64,000 bases of DNA from an uncultured Acetatifactor sp. (lineage in GTDB: Bacteria; Bacillota; Clostridia; Lachnospirales; Lachnospiraceae). A model generated the notes under the pieces. The model was not told the DNA's origin. It did no database searches and saw nothing but the letters and a program-made list of their open reading frames with translations. Shown here piece after piece: positions 1 to 8,992 of the stretch. Location: positions 251,444 through 315,443 of the forward strand of contig CAKSAN010000002.1 of assembly GCA_934436435.1 (NCBI GenBank), given 5' to 3'. Position numbers and translations under genes: made by a program. Within the stretch, counting starts at the first letter, position 1; each line of letters opens with the position of its first letter.

Positions 1-16
1 TTTTATGTTGATCTAT

Positions 17-45
17 TTGTCAAGTCCGCGGAAATATGGTAAGAT
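17..45 (+). promoter_or_regulatory. Sigma-70/SigA-type promoter at the head of the polysaccharide operon
   Basis: A -35 box TTGTCA (17-22, 5/6 to consensus) is separated by exactly 17 nt from a -10 box TAAGAT (40-45, 4/6). An extended -10 TG sits at 37-38. Transcription would begin near 52, about 40 nt before the first gene. Seen directly as a sequence match; not experimentally supported. Confidence 0.6.
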
Positions 46-90
46 GTACAAAAGCCTGCATGAGATAAAAAGGCAGGCATGGGAGAAAAA

Positions 91-1059
91 ATGACTTTTC
101 GGACATCGGATATTTTGATCGGGGGGAGCCTGATCATCATCGGGCTGACGGAGGTCGCCCATTTGGCAGGCTGCCTGTTAGGGTGGTCTTTTTTGGCTGC
201 AACGGATCTGCTGCTGGCGGAAGTGGTGATTTTCCTGCTGGCAGTGGGATTGCTGAAATGGATCAGCGGGCGCAAGGCAAAGCAGGTGACAGATAGAAAA
301 CATATGACAACAGAGAGAAGCCATACAGCCGGCAGAAGTGGGGGAACGTGCACACGGATTCTTACAGGTGTGCTTGCTTTCCTGATTCTGTTGCAGATTT
401 TGGGAATCCTGACGGGAGAACGGGCATGGCTGGATGGAGATATGACTGTGGAGACCGTCAATACGTTCCTTGCGGAGAATGCTTTCTATACCGTCAATCC
501 TCTCACGGGAACGGCCTATACTCTGGGAATGCCCCTTCGATTAAAAGTACTGTGTCTTCCGACCCTGTATGGAACCATCTGCAGATGGACGGGGATGGCA
601 GCGGCGGATGTGGTGTATCGTCTGATTCCCTGTATTACGCTGCTATTGGGATATGCTGCTTACGGAAGTCTGGGAAGAGTGCTTTTCCCGGAAAATTCCG
701 TAAAAAGACGGACGTTTTTACTGATCGTGGGAATACTGTTCAGCACAGGGGCATATATGCCGGGCATGGACGGATTCGATGTATTTTACGGCGGATTCCG
801 GGGAGTGACGATCCGGGCGGTCGTATTGATTCCGTATGCTCTTGCCTGTCTGGCGGAAAAAAGGTATTTTGGAGTGATCCTCTGCATTTTGGCCGAGGCC
901 TGCATGACCTGGACCTTGTACGGCGGGGGTGTGTGCCTGCTGATTACGGCGGCGTGGATTTCGCTGCGAGGAGTGCTTTTGCTGCTTTCCAACAGACAGG
1001 GACCAAAAAGGAAGGCATCGGTGAAAGACATTAAGTCCGGAGAGGAGGATTCGGAATGA
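91..1059 (+). CDS. DUF6077-like integral membrane protein, first part
   Basis: Function unknown. The protein is very hydrophobic, with membrane segments near residues 5-25, 38-58 and 97-115 and several more after residue 150. A conserved-looking segment around FYTVNPLTG and the following membrane helices resemble the DUF6077 family of clostridial polytopic proteins found in polysaccharide loci; this is family resemblance from memory. I chose ATG 91 because GGGAG (81-85) lies 5 nt upstream; an in-frame ATG at 79 has a poorer site. The 3' end overlaps the next gene as ATGATGA. DUF6077 proteins are usually longer than either half, so the two genes may together form what is one polypeptide elsewhere. 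A GT-C-like or transport role is possible but not shown. Confidence 0.6.
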   Translation: MTFRTSDILIGGSLIIIGLTEVAHLAGCLLGWSFLAATDLLLAEVVIFLLAVGLLKWISGRKAKQVTDRKHMTTERSHTAGRSGGTCTRILTGVLAFLILLQILGILTGERAWLDGDMTVETVNTFLAENAFYTVNPLTGTAYTLGMPLRLKVLCLPTLYGTICRWTGMAAADVVYRLIPCITLLLGYAAYGSLGRVLFPENSVKRRTFLLIVGILFSTGAYMPGMDGFDVFYGGFRGVTIRAVVLIPYALACLAEKRYFGVILCILAEACMTWTLYGGGVCLLITAAWISLRGVLLLLSNRQGPKRKASVKDIKSGEEDSE

Positions 1060-2054
1060 TGACACTTCTGCAATCCGCCCTGACGGGCTGGACCGATTAC
1101 ACACAACATGGAAAATTTGCTGCATTTTTGCTGCTGGCGATTCTGTATCTGGGCTTTGTTCTCTATGGGGCTTCCAGTGCAGACACAGGGGGAAAAACAC
1201 AGGGAATGATTCCCTGGAGGGGCATATACGGTGACGGAAAGCCCGGGAACATGTTGTACCTATACGGAGTATTGATAACACTGGGATGTATCTGTCCGGT
1301 GACGGCGTTGATCCTGCTGAAATACCAGACGGCGTTCTATTCTTATGTATGGATCTGGGCGGCAGTACCGCAGACGGCACTGATCGCATGGGCGGCAGCG
1401 GACTTTCTGTATCAGCTGTTAAAAGAGAGAACTCTGCGAAACGTCATCGCCGCTGTTATTTTACTGGGAATCCTGTTCCTGGGCGGGAATCCGGTATCGG
1501 AATGGGTCGGGACGCAGACAACGCAGATTCCCGCACTTGCCGCCGGAGGAGTACCGCAGCGGAAGCAGGAGACATCGGCATGGGAGACGTTGGAACAACT
1601 GACCGCATACAGTGACTCTGAAAGAGGAACCCGGGAATTTGCTCTGTGGGCACCGAAGGAGATCATGGCGGCAGCCAGAGCTTACAGCGCACAGATCCGT
1701 CCCGTGTATGGAAGGAGCATCTGGGACGCTTCTCTGGGAAGCTATTCCTATGATACCAATGAAATCTGGCAGGAGGATCTGTACCTGTGGATGAACCATC
1801 TGGAAGCTACCGGAGAGACAGAGTATCTGCGGACGGAACGAACCGGCGAAGAGGAAAATACCGGTACGGAGTCCACCGGTCGGGAAATCGATTTTGCGGC
1901 ATGTCTTGACAGAGCGGAAGCGGCCGGTATAGACTACATTTTATTGCCGGGAAATCTGTCAGAGGATGCGCAGCAGGCGTTGCAGAAGACACTGGGAGAA
2001 AAATTGGAGCCTTTTGGCGGGTATTTTCTGATCGTGATTGCGGATGTGCAGTGA
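1056..2054 (+). CDS. DUF6077-like membrane protein, second part
   Basis: About four to five hydrophobic helices (residues about 18-38, 68-90, 95-118, 130-150) precede a soluble region of about 170 residues. That region ends in an alpha/beta segment (AGIDYILLPGN, then GGYFLIVIADVQ), as at the C-terminus of DUF6077-type and some GT-C-like proteins. The start overlaps the stop of the preceding gene by 4 nt, which implies translational coupling. Together the two products match the expected layout of one larger membrane protein, membrane part first and extracytoplasmic domain last. No catalytic motif is evident. The role is inferred to be in surface glycan assembly from context only. Confidence 0.55.
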   Translation: MMTLLQSALTGWTDYTQHGKFAAFLLLAILYLGFVLYGASSADTGGKTQGMIPWRGIYGDGKPGNMLYLYGVLITLGCICPVTALILLKYQTAFYSYVWIWAAVPQTALIAWAAADFLYQLLKERTLRNVIAAVILLGILFLGGNPVSEWVGTQTTQIPALAAGGVPQRKQETSAWETLEQLTAYSDSERGTREFALWAPKEIMAAARAYSAQIRPVYGRSIWDASLGSYSYDTNEIWQEDLYLWMNHLEATGETEYLRTERTGEEENTGTESTGREIDFAACLDRAEAAGIDYILLPGNLSEDAQQALQKTLGEKLEPFGGYFLIVIADVQ

Positions 2055-2091
2055 AATCGGATGAATAGAGGCAAATATAAGGAATAAGACA

Positions 2092-2853
2092 ATGGAACAG
2101 GATTTGATCAGTATTGTGGTGCCGGTATACCGGGCAGAACGATATATAGAAGAGACAATGGACTGTGTGCGGGCACAGACATATCCTCACTGGGAACTGT
2201 TGCTGGTGGAGGATTGTGGCCCGGATCGCAGCAGAGAGGTGATTCAGGAGTATATACAGAGAACCGGAGATACCAGGATCCGTCTGCTGACCCATCCCAC
2301 GAACCTGGGGGCGGCCAGAGCCCGTAACCTGGGAGTCAATGAGGCAAAGGGACGGTATCTGGCTTATCTGGATGCGGATGATCTGTGGGTGCCGGACAAG
2401 CTGGAAAAGGAACTTGCTTTTCTGAAGGAGAGAAAGGCGGCTTTTGTGTTTACCGGGTATGAATTCGCTGATGAAAACGCAAAGGGCACCGGGAAGATTG
2501 TCCATGTTCCGGAGACCATTACTTATAAAGAAGCATTGAAAAATACCACGATCTTCACCAGCACCGTCATGTTTGACATGGAAAAGCTGTCGAAAGAACA
2601 GTTACAGATGCCACAGATCAAGAGTGAGGACACTGCACTGTGGTGGAGAATACTGCGGGAAGGTTATGTGGCTTGTGGTTTGGATGAAAATTTGGTAAAA
2701 TATCGGAGAGCGGGGAAATCCCTGTCATCGAATAAGCTGGAAGCCATGCGAAGGATCTGGAATCTGTACCGCAAGGCGGAAGGCATGTCAGTGCCGAACA
2801 GTGTCTGGCATTTCTGCTTCTGGGCGGTACGCGCCGTAAAACGCAGAGTATAG
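2092..2853 (+). CDS. GT2 family glycosyltransferase
   Basis: An inverting GT-A enzyme predicted to transfer a sugar from an NDP-sugar to a lipid-linked glycan on the cytoplasmic face. The N-terminus has the GT2 nucleotide-binding strand ISIVVPVYRAERYIEE, followed by the acidic LLVEDCGPD segment (residues about 35-45). The metal-binding DxD-type motif is YLDADDLW (about 92-99). At 253 residues it is a single-domain GT2 without a membrane anchor. AAGGA lies upstream of ATG 2092. The next gene, an initiating transferase, follows after 12 nt, so this enzyme probably adds an early residue of the repeat unit. Donor and acceptor cannot be read from sequence. Confidence 0.85.
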   Translation: MEQDLISIVVPVYRAERYIEETMDCVRAQTYPHWELLLVEDCGPDRSREVIQEYIQRTGDTRIRLLTHPTNLGAARARNLGVNEAKGRYLAYLDADDLWVPDKLEKELAFLKERKAAFVFTGYEFADENAKGTGKIVHVPETITYKEALKNTTIFTSTVMFDMEKLSKEQLQMPQIKSEDTALWWRILREGYVACGLDENLVKYRRAGKSLSSNKLEAMRRIWNLYRKAEGMSVPNSVWHFCFWAVRAVKRRV

Positions 2854-2865
2854 GAGGAGTTTGTT

Positions 2866-4317
2866 TTGAATACAAACGGTAATTATTATGAAAATAAACT
2901 GCGGAAAAGGGAATCCTTTAAACGCCTGATCAATATAGGATTTTCAACGTTTTGCCTGCTGCTGGAAATCGGATTGTTTGCTTATATGTGGCAGTTCCAC
3001 TTTCAGTTCCAACTGGTAGATCCTCTGCAAAAAATCTGGTATCGCGGATTTTTGCTGGAGAATGGTATTTACAGTGTTATTCTGATCTTTTTTTCGGTGA
3101 CTTATGGCGGTATGCGATTGGGATATATGAAGAACACGGAGATTATTTTTTCCCAGGTGTTCGCAACGCTGATGGCGGATATGCTGATCTATGCGGAGCT
3201 GTGTATGATGGCGCGAAGCATTTTCCCGGCGGATATGTTCTTGCTGATGGTGGTCTTGCAGATCATAGCGGTGATCATCTATGCCAACATTGCCAACAAG
3301 ATCTATCGTACGGCCTTCCCTCCCAGAGAACTTCTTCTGATCCACGGTGATCGTCCCATTGAAGATATTGTCAATAAGTTTGAGAGCCGTAAGGACAAAT
3401 ACAAGATCACAAAATGCGAGCATATTAAAAAAGGCACGGACGAGTTGTGCCGTGAGATTCTGAACAATTACAAAAACGGTGAGATCAATGCCATAGTGAT
3501 CTGGGACATCAACGAGAAAGACCGTAATATACTTCTGAAATTCTGTTATGCCCATTCCATCAGAGTATATGTCATGCCAAAAATATCGGATGTTATTTTA
3601 GTGGGATCCGAGGAACTGCATGTGTTTGATACCCCGATCCTGCTGACCAGAGAGTACTCTCTGAGCATGGAGCAGAGATTCGTGAAGAGATCCATTGATG
3701 TGATCTGTTCCCTGATCCTTCTGGTGGTAACCTCTCCGCTGATGCTGCTGACGGCCATCGCCATCAAGCTGTATGACGGCGGTCCGGTATTGTACAAGCA
3801 GGTGAGATGTACCATCGGACAGCGGGAATTCTATATTATGAAGTTCCGCAGTATGCGCACCGATGCGGAGAAGGACGGCATAGCGCGACTGGCACAGAAG
3901 GGGGACAAGCGCATTACCCCAGTAGGCAAGGTGATCCGTAAGTGCAGACTGGACGAGTTGCCGCAGCTGATCAATATCTTGCGTGGGGATATGTCTTTCA
4001 TCGGCCCCAGACCCGAGAGGCCTGAAATTATTGCCCAATATTTGGAGGTTATGCCGGAGTTTGCTTTTCGCATGAAAGTAAAAGCCGGACTGGCAGGATT
4101 CGCACAGGTATACGGAAAATACAATACCTCTCCTTATGATAAATTAAAACTGGATTTAACTTATATTGAAAACTATTCGGTATGGCTGGATCTGAAATTA
4201 ATGCTTCTGACACTGAAAGTATTATTCTGGCCGGACAGCACCGAAGGTGTGGAGAGTGAGCAGGTGACTGCTTTCAAAGCAGAGTACGACGGACGGGCCG
4301 AGAAGGATGACGACTGA
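2866..4317 (+). CDS. WbaP-like undecaprenyl-phosphate sugar-1-phosphate transferase
   Basis: Predicted to start the repeat unit by moving hexose-1-phosphate from a UDP-sugar onto undecaprenyl phosphate at the membrane. The layout is that of the large polyprenyl-phosphate transferases: N-terminal helices (residues about 22-42, 65-82, 92-112, 122-141), a cytoplasmic Rossmann-like middle domain, then a bacterial sugar transferase domain (about 272-470). The catalytic domain shows KRSIDVI with its re-entrant helix, KFRSMRTDAE, LDELPQLINIL, and RGDMSFIGPRPERPE. The start is TTG 2866, set by AGGAGG at 2852-2857 with 8 nt spacing. The window has a second, small initiating transferase (20473-21090), so two initiating chemistries are possible. 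Substrate specificity (Gal, Glc or other) is not inferable. Confidence 0.88.
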   Translation: MNTNGNYYENKLRKRESFKRLINIGFSTFCLLLEIGLFAYMWQFHFQFQLVDPLQKIWYRGFLLENGIYSVILIFFSVTYGGMRLGYMKNTEIIFSQVFATLMADMLIYAELCMMARSIFPADMFLLMVVLQIIAVIIYANIANKIYRTAFPPRELLLIHGDRPIEDIVNKFESRKDKYKITKCEHIKKGTDELCREILNNYKNGEINAIVIWDINEKDRNILLKFCYAHSIRVYVMPKISDVILVGSEELHVFDTPILLTREYSLSMEQRFVKRSIDVICSLILLVVTSPLMLLTAIAIKLYDGGPVLYKQVRCTIGQREFYIMKFRSMRTDAEKDGIARLAQKGDKRITPVGKVIRKCRLDELPQLINILRGDMSFIGPRPERPEIIAQYLEVMPEFAFRMKVKAGLAGFAQVYGKYNTSPYDKLKLDLTYIENYSVWLDLKLMLLTLKVLFWPDSTEGVESEQVTAFKAEYDGRAEKDDD

Positions 4318-4337
4318 CGATTCAGGGAGGTAGACGC

Positions 4338-5531
4338 ATGGAAGTAAGCTATGGGAAAGAGCCCTTCGACCTGCGGCTGATGTGTCTGCGGCTATGCCGC
4401 AATTTATGGAAAATACTGGCTGTGACGGCGGCGGGGACGCTGCTGTTCGGAGGCGGTTATTATGTGAAAAATGTGTTGCTGCAGCCCGATCCCGGGTATG
4501 CGGCTTCTTCCACTTATAAGGTAGAATATAAGGAGAACCCCAATGCGGCGGGGGCTTACTATATTAACGAGGCAACCTGGAACAGTCTGCTCCATACGGG
4601 AGAATTTCTGGACGGCGTGGAGAAGCATTTACAGGAAGCAGCGGAGACCGGCGATACGAAAGCTGCAGAAGTGCTGGCAATGGACCGGGAGCAATGGATC
4701 GGGGCTCTTTCGGCAACCCTGCCCTCGGACTTCAGCATTCCGGTGACACAGGCGACGACGCAGGATCCGGAGCAAAGCATTGCCCTGGCCCATGCAACAG
4801 AAGCTGCCATGTGTGAGGAGTTCGCAGAGAGCATCGTAGAGATTGATCGGATCAAAGTATTGGATCATGGGGATAAGGCGGAGGCTGTTGTGCCGGATGT
4901 ACGTCCGGTGAGAGCTGTGATACTGGCAGCAGTGGTGTCATTATTTTTTGCGGTGGTGATTTTCTTATTGGTGGAGATCTCCGAGGACAGCATCTGGCTG
5001 CCGGCGACCCTTCGCAGACGCTATGGACTGAACAGCCTGGGGACATTGGAAAGTGTGGGATTTGCGGAGAATCTGGTCTATACACTGGTGAAGACGTATG
5101 ACAAAAAATGTGTGGATGAGCCCGGAGATAACAGAACAAGCGGCAAATGCCGCGTGGCGGTGTGTGGAGCGCTGCCGGAAGCGGATCCGCAGGAGATCAT
5201 AGAAAGCATACACGGGCTGACGAAAGAAGATAAGACTGACAAGATAAACAGCATGGGAAAAGAGGTGCCCGTGGAATATATCGCAGTACCCAGCCCCTTA
5301 TTGTGCCCGGAAAGCGGAGCGGCACTCCGGGAGGCAGATGTGGTTTTGCTGGCGGTGCCTGCCGGAGAACGGGTAGGAAAGAGACTGGAGGCAGTGTTGG
5401 AGTATCTGCACACGCAGGACTGCACTGTGAACGGATCGTTTTTATGGAATGCTGATGAAAAGCTGATCCGCAGCTATTATTTTCTGCCGGGAGCAATACA
5501 GACAGAAGAACACGGAGGGGAGCAGGAATGA
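4338..5531 (+). CDS. Wzz/CapA-like polysaccharide co-polymerase
   Basis: Probable chain-length regulator. A short cytoplasmic N-terminus is followed by a membrane helix (about 30-48), an extracytoplasmic region of roughly 145 residues, and a second helix at about 193-213. This is the two-helix PCP topology. The C-terminal cytoplasmic part (about 225-397) looks like a relic of a BY-kinase fold, with strands RVAVCGALPEA and ADVVLLAVPAGE. I see no Walker A lysine motif and no tyrosine cluster, so it is probably not an active kinase. GGGAGG precedes ATG 4338. The 3' end overlaps the next gene by 4 nt. Its position just after the initiating transferase fits a Wzy-dependent system. Confidence 0.65.
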   Translation: MEVSYGKEPFDLRLMCLRLCRNLWKILAVTAAGTLLFGGGYYVKNVLLQPDPGYAASSTYKVEYKENPNAAGAYYINEATWNSLLHTGEFLDGVEKHLQEAAETGDTKAAEVLAMDREQWIGALSATLPSDFSIPVTQATTQDPEQSIALAHATEAAMCEEFAESIVEIDRIKVLDHGDKAEAVVPDVRPVRAVILAAVVSLFFAVVIFLLVEISEDSIWLPATLRRRYGLNSLGTLESVGFAENLVYTLVKTYDKKCVDEPGDNRTSGKCRVAVCGALPEADPQEIIESIHGLTKEDKTDKINSMGKEVPVEYIAVPSPLLCPESGAALREADVVLLAVPAGERVGKRLEAVLEYLHTQDCTVNGSFLWNADEKLIRSYYFLPGAIQTEEHGGEQE

Positions 5532-6319
5532 AGGTAGAAGTTTTAGCATCGGTGATGAATGCTTCTCTTCCGGAGACAGTACAACATATGAACCTTGAGT
5601 CGGACGCAGTGATTATCAATCAGTGTGACAGACTGGGGCAGGAGGAAATGCAGATATCTCATGGATACGGAAGGATCCGTTTCTACAGCTTCCCGGAACG
5701 TGGCATCGGCAGAAGCCGGAATGAGGCCATCCTTCGGGCGGAAGGGGACATCTGCCTTTTTTCGGATGAGGATATCGTATATGAGGATGGCTATGAGGCG
5801 GCGATCCTTGCGGAATTTGAGCAAAATCCCCGGGCAGACATGATCATTTTCAATATTGAGGTGGCGGAAGACCGGAGGACATACCATATCACGGAGCGGA
5901 AGCGGGTGCACTGGTATAACTGCGGGCGTTATGGCGCCGTCAGTTTTGCGGTTCGCAGGGACAGCCTGCTGCGGTCGGGAATCATGTATTCTTTGTTGTT
6001 CGGTGGCGGCGCCAGATACAGCAACGGCGAGGACAGCCTATTTCTGATGGAATTTATTAAGAAAGGATACCGGGTATATACTGCACCGGTGACCATCGGC
6101 AGAGAAGAGGCCGGGGAATCCACATGGTTTCAGGGCTATAATGTGAAGTTCTTCTACGACAGAGGGGTGCTGTATCACTATCTGTATGGCTGGCTGGAAT
6201 GGCCACTGTCCCTGCGCTTTCTCTATGCCCATAGAGGAAAATTGTGCACGGAGGTAAGCCTGAAGCAGGCAAAGCAGTGGATGCGGGAAGGCATCCGCGA
6301 TGCGAGGGGAAAGCATTAA
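5528..6319 (+). CDS. Glycosyltransferase, GT2/GT-A type
   Basis: A single-domain GT-A protein of 263 residues. The canonical GT2 N-terminus is weak. The nucleotide-sugar region is still visible: GIGRSRNEAI, then the DxD-type LFSDEDIVYEDGYE (about 76-90), and a later acidic catalytic-type motif NGEDSLFLMEF (about 165-175). The latter matches the GxDxE-like motif of GT2 enzymes such as GalNAc transferases. It probably adds a sugar to the lipid-linked repeat. Its ATG overlaps the Wzz-like gene as ATGA, and the polymerase-like gene follows after 18 nt. The divergent N-terminus lowers confidence in the exact family. Confidence 0.7.
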   Translation: MKVEVLASVMNASLPETVQHMNLESDAVIINQCDRLGQEEMQISHGYGRIRFYSFPERGIGRSRNEAILRAEGDICLFSDEDIVYEDGYEAAILAEFEQNPRADMIIFNIEVAEDRRTYHITERKRVHWYNCGRYGAVSFAVRRDSLLRSGIMYSLLFGGGARYSNGEDSLFLMEFIKKGYRVYTAPVTIGREEAGESTWFQGYNVKFFYDRGVLYHYLYGWLEWPLSLRFLYAHRGKLCTEVSLKQAKQWMREGIRDARGKH

Positions 6320-6337
6320 AAAGAAAGGAGGTTCCGC

Positions 6338-7504
6338 ATGGAGAAGAGTGCACTGGTATATATCATATTGACAGCAATTACGGTAGCATTCGGTTTTCTG
6401 GTGCGGAATGGCGGATACACGGCAGCCCGGCTGTACGGTAGACGCACCTTTCACGGAAATGGAAATGTTCCCGGCAGCCCGTCGGCAGTAACTGGCGGTC
6501 CGGACAGACAGCAGGCCCACAACACAGTGGCGGAGTTTGCCATCTTCGGTCTTCTGGCCGGAGTTTCTGCCTGCCGGATCGCCGTGGGCGGCGACTACTG
6601 GGTCTACTGGCTGAATTTTCAGCTGATCGATCAGGGGAGACATGTCTCTTATGAGAAGGGCTTCGTGTATCTGGTGAAATTTTTCCATCTGATCTTCGGC
6701 GAGGGTTCCTATCTGCCCATCTTCGGCTTTTTTTCTCTGATCACGGTATTCTTCTTCCTGAAATCCCTGCATGATCAGGCGGACTGGTATGTATTTTCCC
6801 TGTTCCTGCTATTGACACAGGGCTTTTACTTTAATAGTATGAACTCGGTACGCTATTATTTTGCACTGGCGCTGGCCATGTATGCACAGAAATACGTGCT
6901 GCGGGGGGAATACGGAAAGTTCCTTCTCTGGGTACTGCTGGGCTGTACGATCCACAAATCGGTATTGCTGGTCGTTCCAGCCTATATCGTGGTGGATCTG
7001 CTGTCGCGGATCCGGTTGAAAAAGTGGCACTACGCGGTGGGCGGACTGCTCCTTCTGTCATTGATCTTCGGGCAGGATGTGTATCGGAGCATTATTTTCC
7101 GGTTCTATCCCTACTATAAAGATTCCATGTTTGACAACGGACAGTTGTCCTATGTAAATATTGCAAAATGTCTTGCCATATTAGTCCTGTGTCTAATCTA
7201 TTGGAAGGGCAGCATTCGGAACAACCGCAGGAACCGCTATTATTTCTACCTGAATCTGGCAGGACTGGTGCTGTATACCTGCGGATCTTTTATACCGGAG
7301 GTGTCCCGGGTGGCATATTATCTGATCCAATCCCAGATCTTCCTGATTCCGGGAGTACTGAAAGACGCTAAGAAGGGCTGGTTCCGTACCTTGTGTATCG
7401 TCGGTGTCATCGCGGCATACCTATTGTATTTTGCAATGTTACTGCGGGGCATGTATAACGTAGAGATACGATTGCTTCCCTACCTGAATTGGATATTTAA
7501 TTAA
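6338..7504 (+). CDS. EpsG-family polysaccharide polymerase (Wzy-like)
   Basis: A polytopic membrane protein of 388 residues with about ten hydrophobic segments. The EpsG-type landmarks are present: an N-terminal helix, an R-x-x-x-GGDYWVYW segment (about 82-92), GFVYLVKFF with its following helices, and a MNSVRYYFALALAMYA stretch (about 168-183) that resembles the conserved EpsG S-x-R-x-x-x-A helix. These proteins polymerise repeat units on the outer face in Wzy-type systems. AAAGGAGG precedes ATG 6338. The flanking GTs and the Wzz-like gene support this role. No Wzx flippase is recognisable in the window, so it may lie upstream or be replaced. Confidence 0.8.
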   Translation: MEKSALVYIILTAITVAFGFLVRNGGYTAARLYGRRTFHGNGNVPGSPSAVTGGPDRQQAHNTVAEFAIFGLLAGVSACRIAVGGDYWVYWLNFQLIDQGRHVSYEKGFVYLVKFFHLIFGEGSYLPIFGFFSLITVFFFLKSLHDQADWYVFSLFLLLTQGFYFNSMNSVRYYFALALAMYAQKYVLRGEYGKFLLWVLLGCTIHKSVLLVVPAYIVVDLLSRIRLKKWHYAVGGLLLLSLIFGQDVYRSIIFRFYPYYKDSMFDNGQLSYVNIAKCLAILVLCLIYWKGSIRNNRRNRYYFYLNLAGLVLYTCGSFIPEVSRVAYYLIQSQIFLIPGVLKDAKKGWFRTLCIVGVIAAYLLYFAMLLRGMYNVEIRLLPYLNWIFN

Positions 7505-7519
7505 AAGAGGATTTAATTT

Positions 7520-8992
7520 ATGAAAGTACTGTGGGTCTGCAATATCATGCTTCCGGTGATTGCCGAAGCATTGCATAGAGAAGCTTCCAATAAGGAAGGC
7601 TGGCTTTCCGGGCTGTTGACACAGGTGGCTGCGGAGAATCATGGAGAAATCCAGCTGGCAGTGGCGTTCCCGGCACCGGCAGATGCGGAAGTACCGTGGA
7701 GACTCCGGGTGCCAGTTCCCCAGACGAATCCATACGCCACGCTTTCGACCAGCGGTGGGAATGCTGAAGAAAATCAGGAAAACAACATGATAGGTGAATA
7801 CAATATCACCTGTTACGGATTCCGCGAGGATACGGTACACCCCGATCGTTACCAGCCGGAGCTGGAGGAAGAACTGCGCAGAATCACAGAGGACTTTGCA
7901 CCGGATGTGATCCATTGTTTTGGAACGGAGTACCCGCATACGCTGGCAGTCTGCCGGGTATATCCTCATAAAGAAAGAATCCTGTTAGGCATTCAGGGAA
8001 TCTGCACACTGTGTGCGGAGGCCTATTTTGCGGACATGCCGGAGGCGGAGATCCGCAAAGTAACCTTCCGGGATCTGGTGAAGCGGGATACGCTGCGCAG
8101 CCAGCAGGAGAAATTCGCCCGCAGAGGCGGGATGGAGAGAGAGGCCATAGGGCTGGCGGGTAATATCACAGGAAGAACCGCGTGGGACCGGACCGTGACT
8201 ACGGGCTGGAATCCCAAGGCACACTATTATACCATGAATGAGACCCTGCGTGTATCCTTCTATGAGGGAGAATGGAGCCGGGAAAACTGTCAACTTTATT
8301 CGATCTTCGTCAGCCAGGGGGATTATCCATTGAAGGGGCTTCACTATCTGCTGATGGCATTGCCGCGGATCCGCGAGAAATACCCGGAAGTACAGGTATA
8401 TGTGGCGGGAAATGACCTGACGGCTCATGGAACGCTGAAGGAAAAGCTGAAGATTTCGGCATATGGAAATTATATGCGCCGACTGATCCGGGAGGGACAG
8501 CTGGAAGACCGAATCCATTTTCTGGGCAGACTGACGGCAGAAGAGATGAAGGAAAGATTCCTGAAGAGCAACCTGTTCCTGTGCTGCTCTTCCCTGGAAA
8601 ATTCACCGAATTCTCTGGGAGAAGCCATGCTTCTGGGAGTACCCTGCGTCAGCACGGAAGTAGGAGGGATCCCCAGTCTGTTTGACGGTGGAAAAGATGG
8701 GCTGTGGTGTGAAGGTCATCGGTTGACGGAAACGACAGGAAACAACAGAAATATGTCGGAGGCTTTTAAAAATAAAAATAACACATGCAATTCTAAAGGA
8801 ATAAAAACAGAAGAATTGGAAAATCTTGTAAATTCCATGGCAAATTCCATTATCGAAATGTGGAGTGATCCGGAGAAAATGATGGAATACTCCAAAAATG
8901 CAAGAGAACATGCAAGAAAAACCCACGATAAAGAACAGAATTTTGCAAAATTGCAGGAAATCTATGCAAATATAGCGGGGAGGAAAGAATGA
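7520..8992 (+). CDS. GT4 family glycosyltransferase
   Basis: A retaining GT-B enzyme of 490 residues. The N-terminal Rossmann domain begins MKVLWVCNIMLP. The C-terminal domain carries the GT4 fold landmarks: KGLHYLLMALPRI with VYVAGND (about 272-300), DRIHFLGRLTAEEM, and the donor-binding ENSPNSLGEAMLLGVP segment (about 360-376), in which E-x-x-x-x-x-x-E is conserved. It is cytoplasmic and likely transfers a hexose from an NDP-sugar. A low-complexity Asn/Lys/Thr-rich insertion at about 408-435 is A+T-richer than the rest of the gene. The stop overlaps the next GT start (ATGA). Confidence 0.85.
   Translation: MKVLWVCNIMLPVIAEALHREASNKEGWLSGLLTQVAAENHGEIQLAVAFPAPADAEVPWRLRVPVPQTNPYATLSTSGGNAEENQENNMIGEYNITCYGFREDTVHPDRYQPELEEELRRITEDFAPDVIHCFGTEYPHTLAVCRVYPHKERILLGIQGICTLCAEAYFADMPEAEIRKVTFRDLVKRDTLRSQQEKFARRGGMEREAIGLAGNITGRTAWDRTVTTGWNPKAHYYTMNETLRVSFYEGEWSRENCQLYSIFVSQGDYPLKGLHYLLMALPRIREKYPEVQVYVAGNDLTAHGTLKEKLKISAYGNYMRRLIREGQLEDRIHFLGRLTAEEMKERFLKSNLFLCCSSLENSPNSLGEAMLLGVPCVSTEVGGIPSLFDGGKDGLWCEGHRLTETTGNNRNMSEAFKNKNNTCNSKGIKTEELENLVNSMANSIIEMWSDPEKMMEYSKNAREHARKTHDKEQNFAKLQEIYANIAGRKE

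Noticed and set aside
348..1034. Second long + strand frame inside the first gene
   Set aside because: Out-of-frame shadow rich in Cys/Gly/Arg, while the main frame encodes regular membrane helices.
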